Assembly (NCBI GenBank): GCA_015956445.1
Contig: WIUZ02000009.1
Location: 744,001 to 808,000 of the forward strand
DNA: 64,000 nucleotides
Direction: 5' to 3'
Source: Thelephora terrestris
Lineage: Eukaryota; Basidiomycota; Agaricomycetes; Thelephorales; Thelephoraceae
In this document: positions 63,612-64,000 of the stretch, piece by piece
How the letters are laid out: every line of letters starts with the position of its first letter
Position numbering within the stretch: the first letter of the stretch is position 1
Made by a program: the position numbers and the translations under genes
Notes under the pieces: model-generated
What the model was told of the DNA's origin: nothing
Database searches by the model: none
The model's input: only the letters and a program-made list of their open reading frames with translations

Positions 63612-64000
63612 ATGTCTGGGCAAGAGAACTCCGAATCCCCGAACGTCAAACTCATGCACGAATGGGGTCGTGGATTCGTGGAGAAAGATATAGACCTTAT
63701 CGCGTCGCATTTGCACAGGGACTATCGTCATATCACGTACCCCCGATCTCTCGGTATGCCAGAGGAGGGCAAAGAGCAGTACCTCCAACACATGAAGGGG
63801 GTATTCACTCTTTGGATCGATAATGAGGTGAACCATCAACTTTTGTCCAAGCTCTGTATTCCTGATTATGAAACGCCCTCCGCAGTCGACCGTCAATTCC
63901 ATCATAGAAGCTCCAGGAAAGGTCATCGTTCACGTTCGCACTCAAAACTCGTTGAGATTAGGAACTGCGCCCAATTGATGCGGTGCATTCACAGGTCACC
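63612..64000 (+). CDS. SnoaL/NTF2-like protein, 5' part
   Basis: Exon 1 is 63612-63827 (MSGQENSESPNVKLMHEWGR...), the intron 63828-63885 (GTGAAC...CCTGATTATG...CCGCAG). Exon 2 starts at 63886 (STVNSIIEAPGKVIVHVRTQ). A further intron, GTTGAG (about 63950) to TTCACAG (about 63994), avoids an in-frame stop, and the gene then leaves the window. The product has the layout of fungal SnoaL-like NTF2-fold proteins: a helix (FVEKDIDLIASHLHRDYRH), a loop (YPRSLGMPEEGKEQYLQHM) and paired strands. These small proteins are often polyketide-cyclase-like or binding proteins of unknown role. Start chosen at the first ATG; no signal peptide. Confidence 0.7.
   Translation, partial: MSGQENSESPNVKLMHEWGRGFVEKDIDLIASHLHRDYRHITYPRSLGMPEEGKEQYLQHMKGVFTLWIDNEVNHQLLSKLCIPDYETPSAVDRQFHHRSSRKGHRSRSHSKLVEIRNCAQLMRCIHRS

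Noticed and set aside
63579-63926. Minus-strand 115-aa ORF at the right edge
   Set aside because: Shadow of the plus-strand SnoaL-like gene, which has a recognisable fold pattern and a proper intron.

Overview
The window is from a filamentous basidiomycete, most likely an Agaricomycete. Genes carry many 50-60 bp introns with GTANGT/CTRAY/YAG signals. Host genes have fungal relatives: a UCH37-type deubiquitinase, an HADLK-type protein kinase, a berberine-bridge-like oxidoreductase and a SnoaL-like protein. The repeats are those of basidiomycete genomes (Gypsy with an FIDD reverse transcriptase, Copia, a SWIM-type MULE, foldback MITEs).

Layout. 1-8.1 kb: a Gypsy pol (622-4167) followed by small orphan ORFs, then a 1,367-bp LTR (family C, copy 1). 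8.9-36 kb: a cluster of one F-box family, all built as a tiny conserved first exon (MDxHxYPGRGLSLSQL), a 50-60 bp intron and a ~530-codon second exon. Four copies look intact (8932-10693 minus, 13910-15656, 16449-18206, 28644-30401), one is cut by a nested transposon (18539-27521), one is a stop/frameshift pseudogene (34179-35920) and one is a relic (27880-28400). The cut copy holds an ~864-bp CACTG foldback element, which itself holds a complete young Copia element with apparently identical 350-bp LTRs. A STAND/NACHT fragment (12.4-13.6 kb), a UCH37-like gene (30.6-32.2 kb) and an orphan gene (32.7-34 kb) lie among the F-box genes.

36-46 kb: a kinase gene, then a complete MULE (38844-45697) with ~205-bp TIRs and a 9-bp target duplication. 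It carries a spliced SWIM-type transposase and an opposing four-exon accessory gene with CxC...CxxxxC zinc-ligand spacing. The transposase is broken at an intron donor by a 2.2-kb LTR-like unit (family A, copy 1).

46-60 kb: a repeat nest that can be resolved base by base from target duplications: LTR C copy 2 contains family B outer, which contains an inverted family B inner copy and family A copy 2, which contains a 362-bp MITE. Family A copy 3 follows, inverted and itself split by LTR C copy 3. Families A and B are the most unusual content. They are 2.2-2.4 kb units with TG...CA ends and 5-bp target duplications, like solo LTRs, yet they are filled with conserved genes: two divergent genes in A and one four-exon coiled-coil gene in B.

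60-64 kb: a 501-bp foldback MITE, a secreted FAD-linked oxidoreductase on the minus strand, and the start of a SnoaL-like gene that runs off the window.

Exon boundaries were placed by eye from splice signals and reading frame. No database search was possible.
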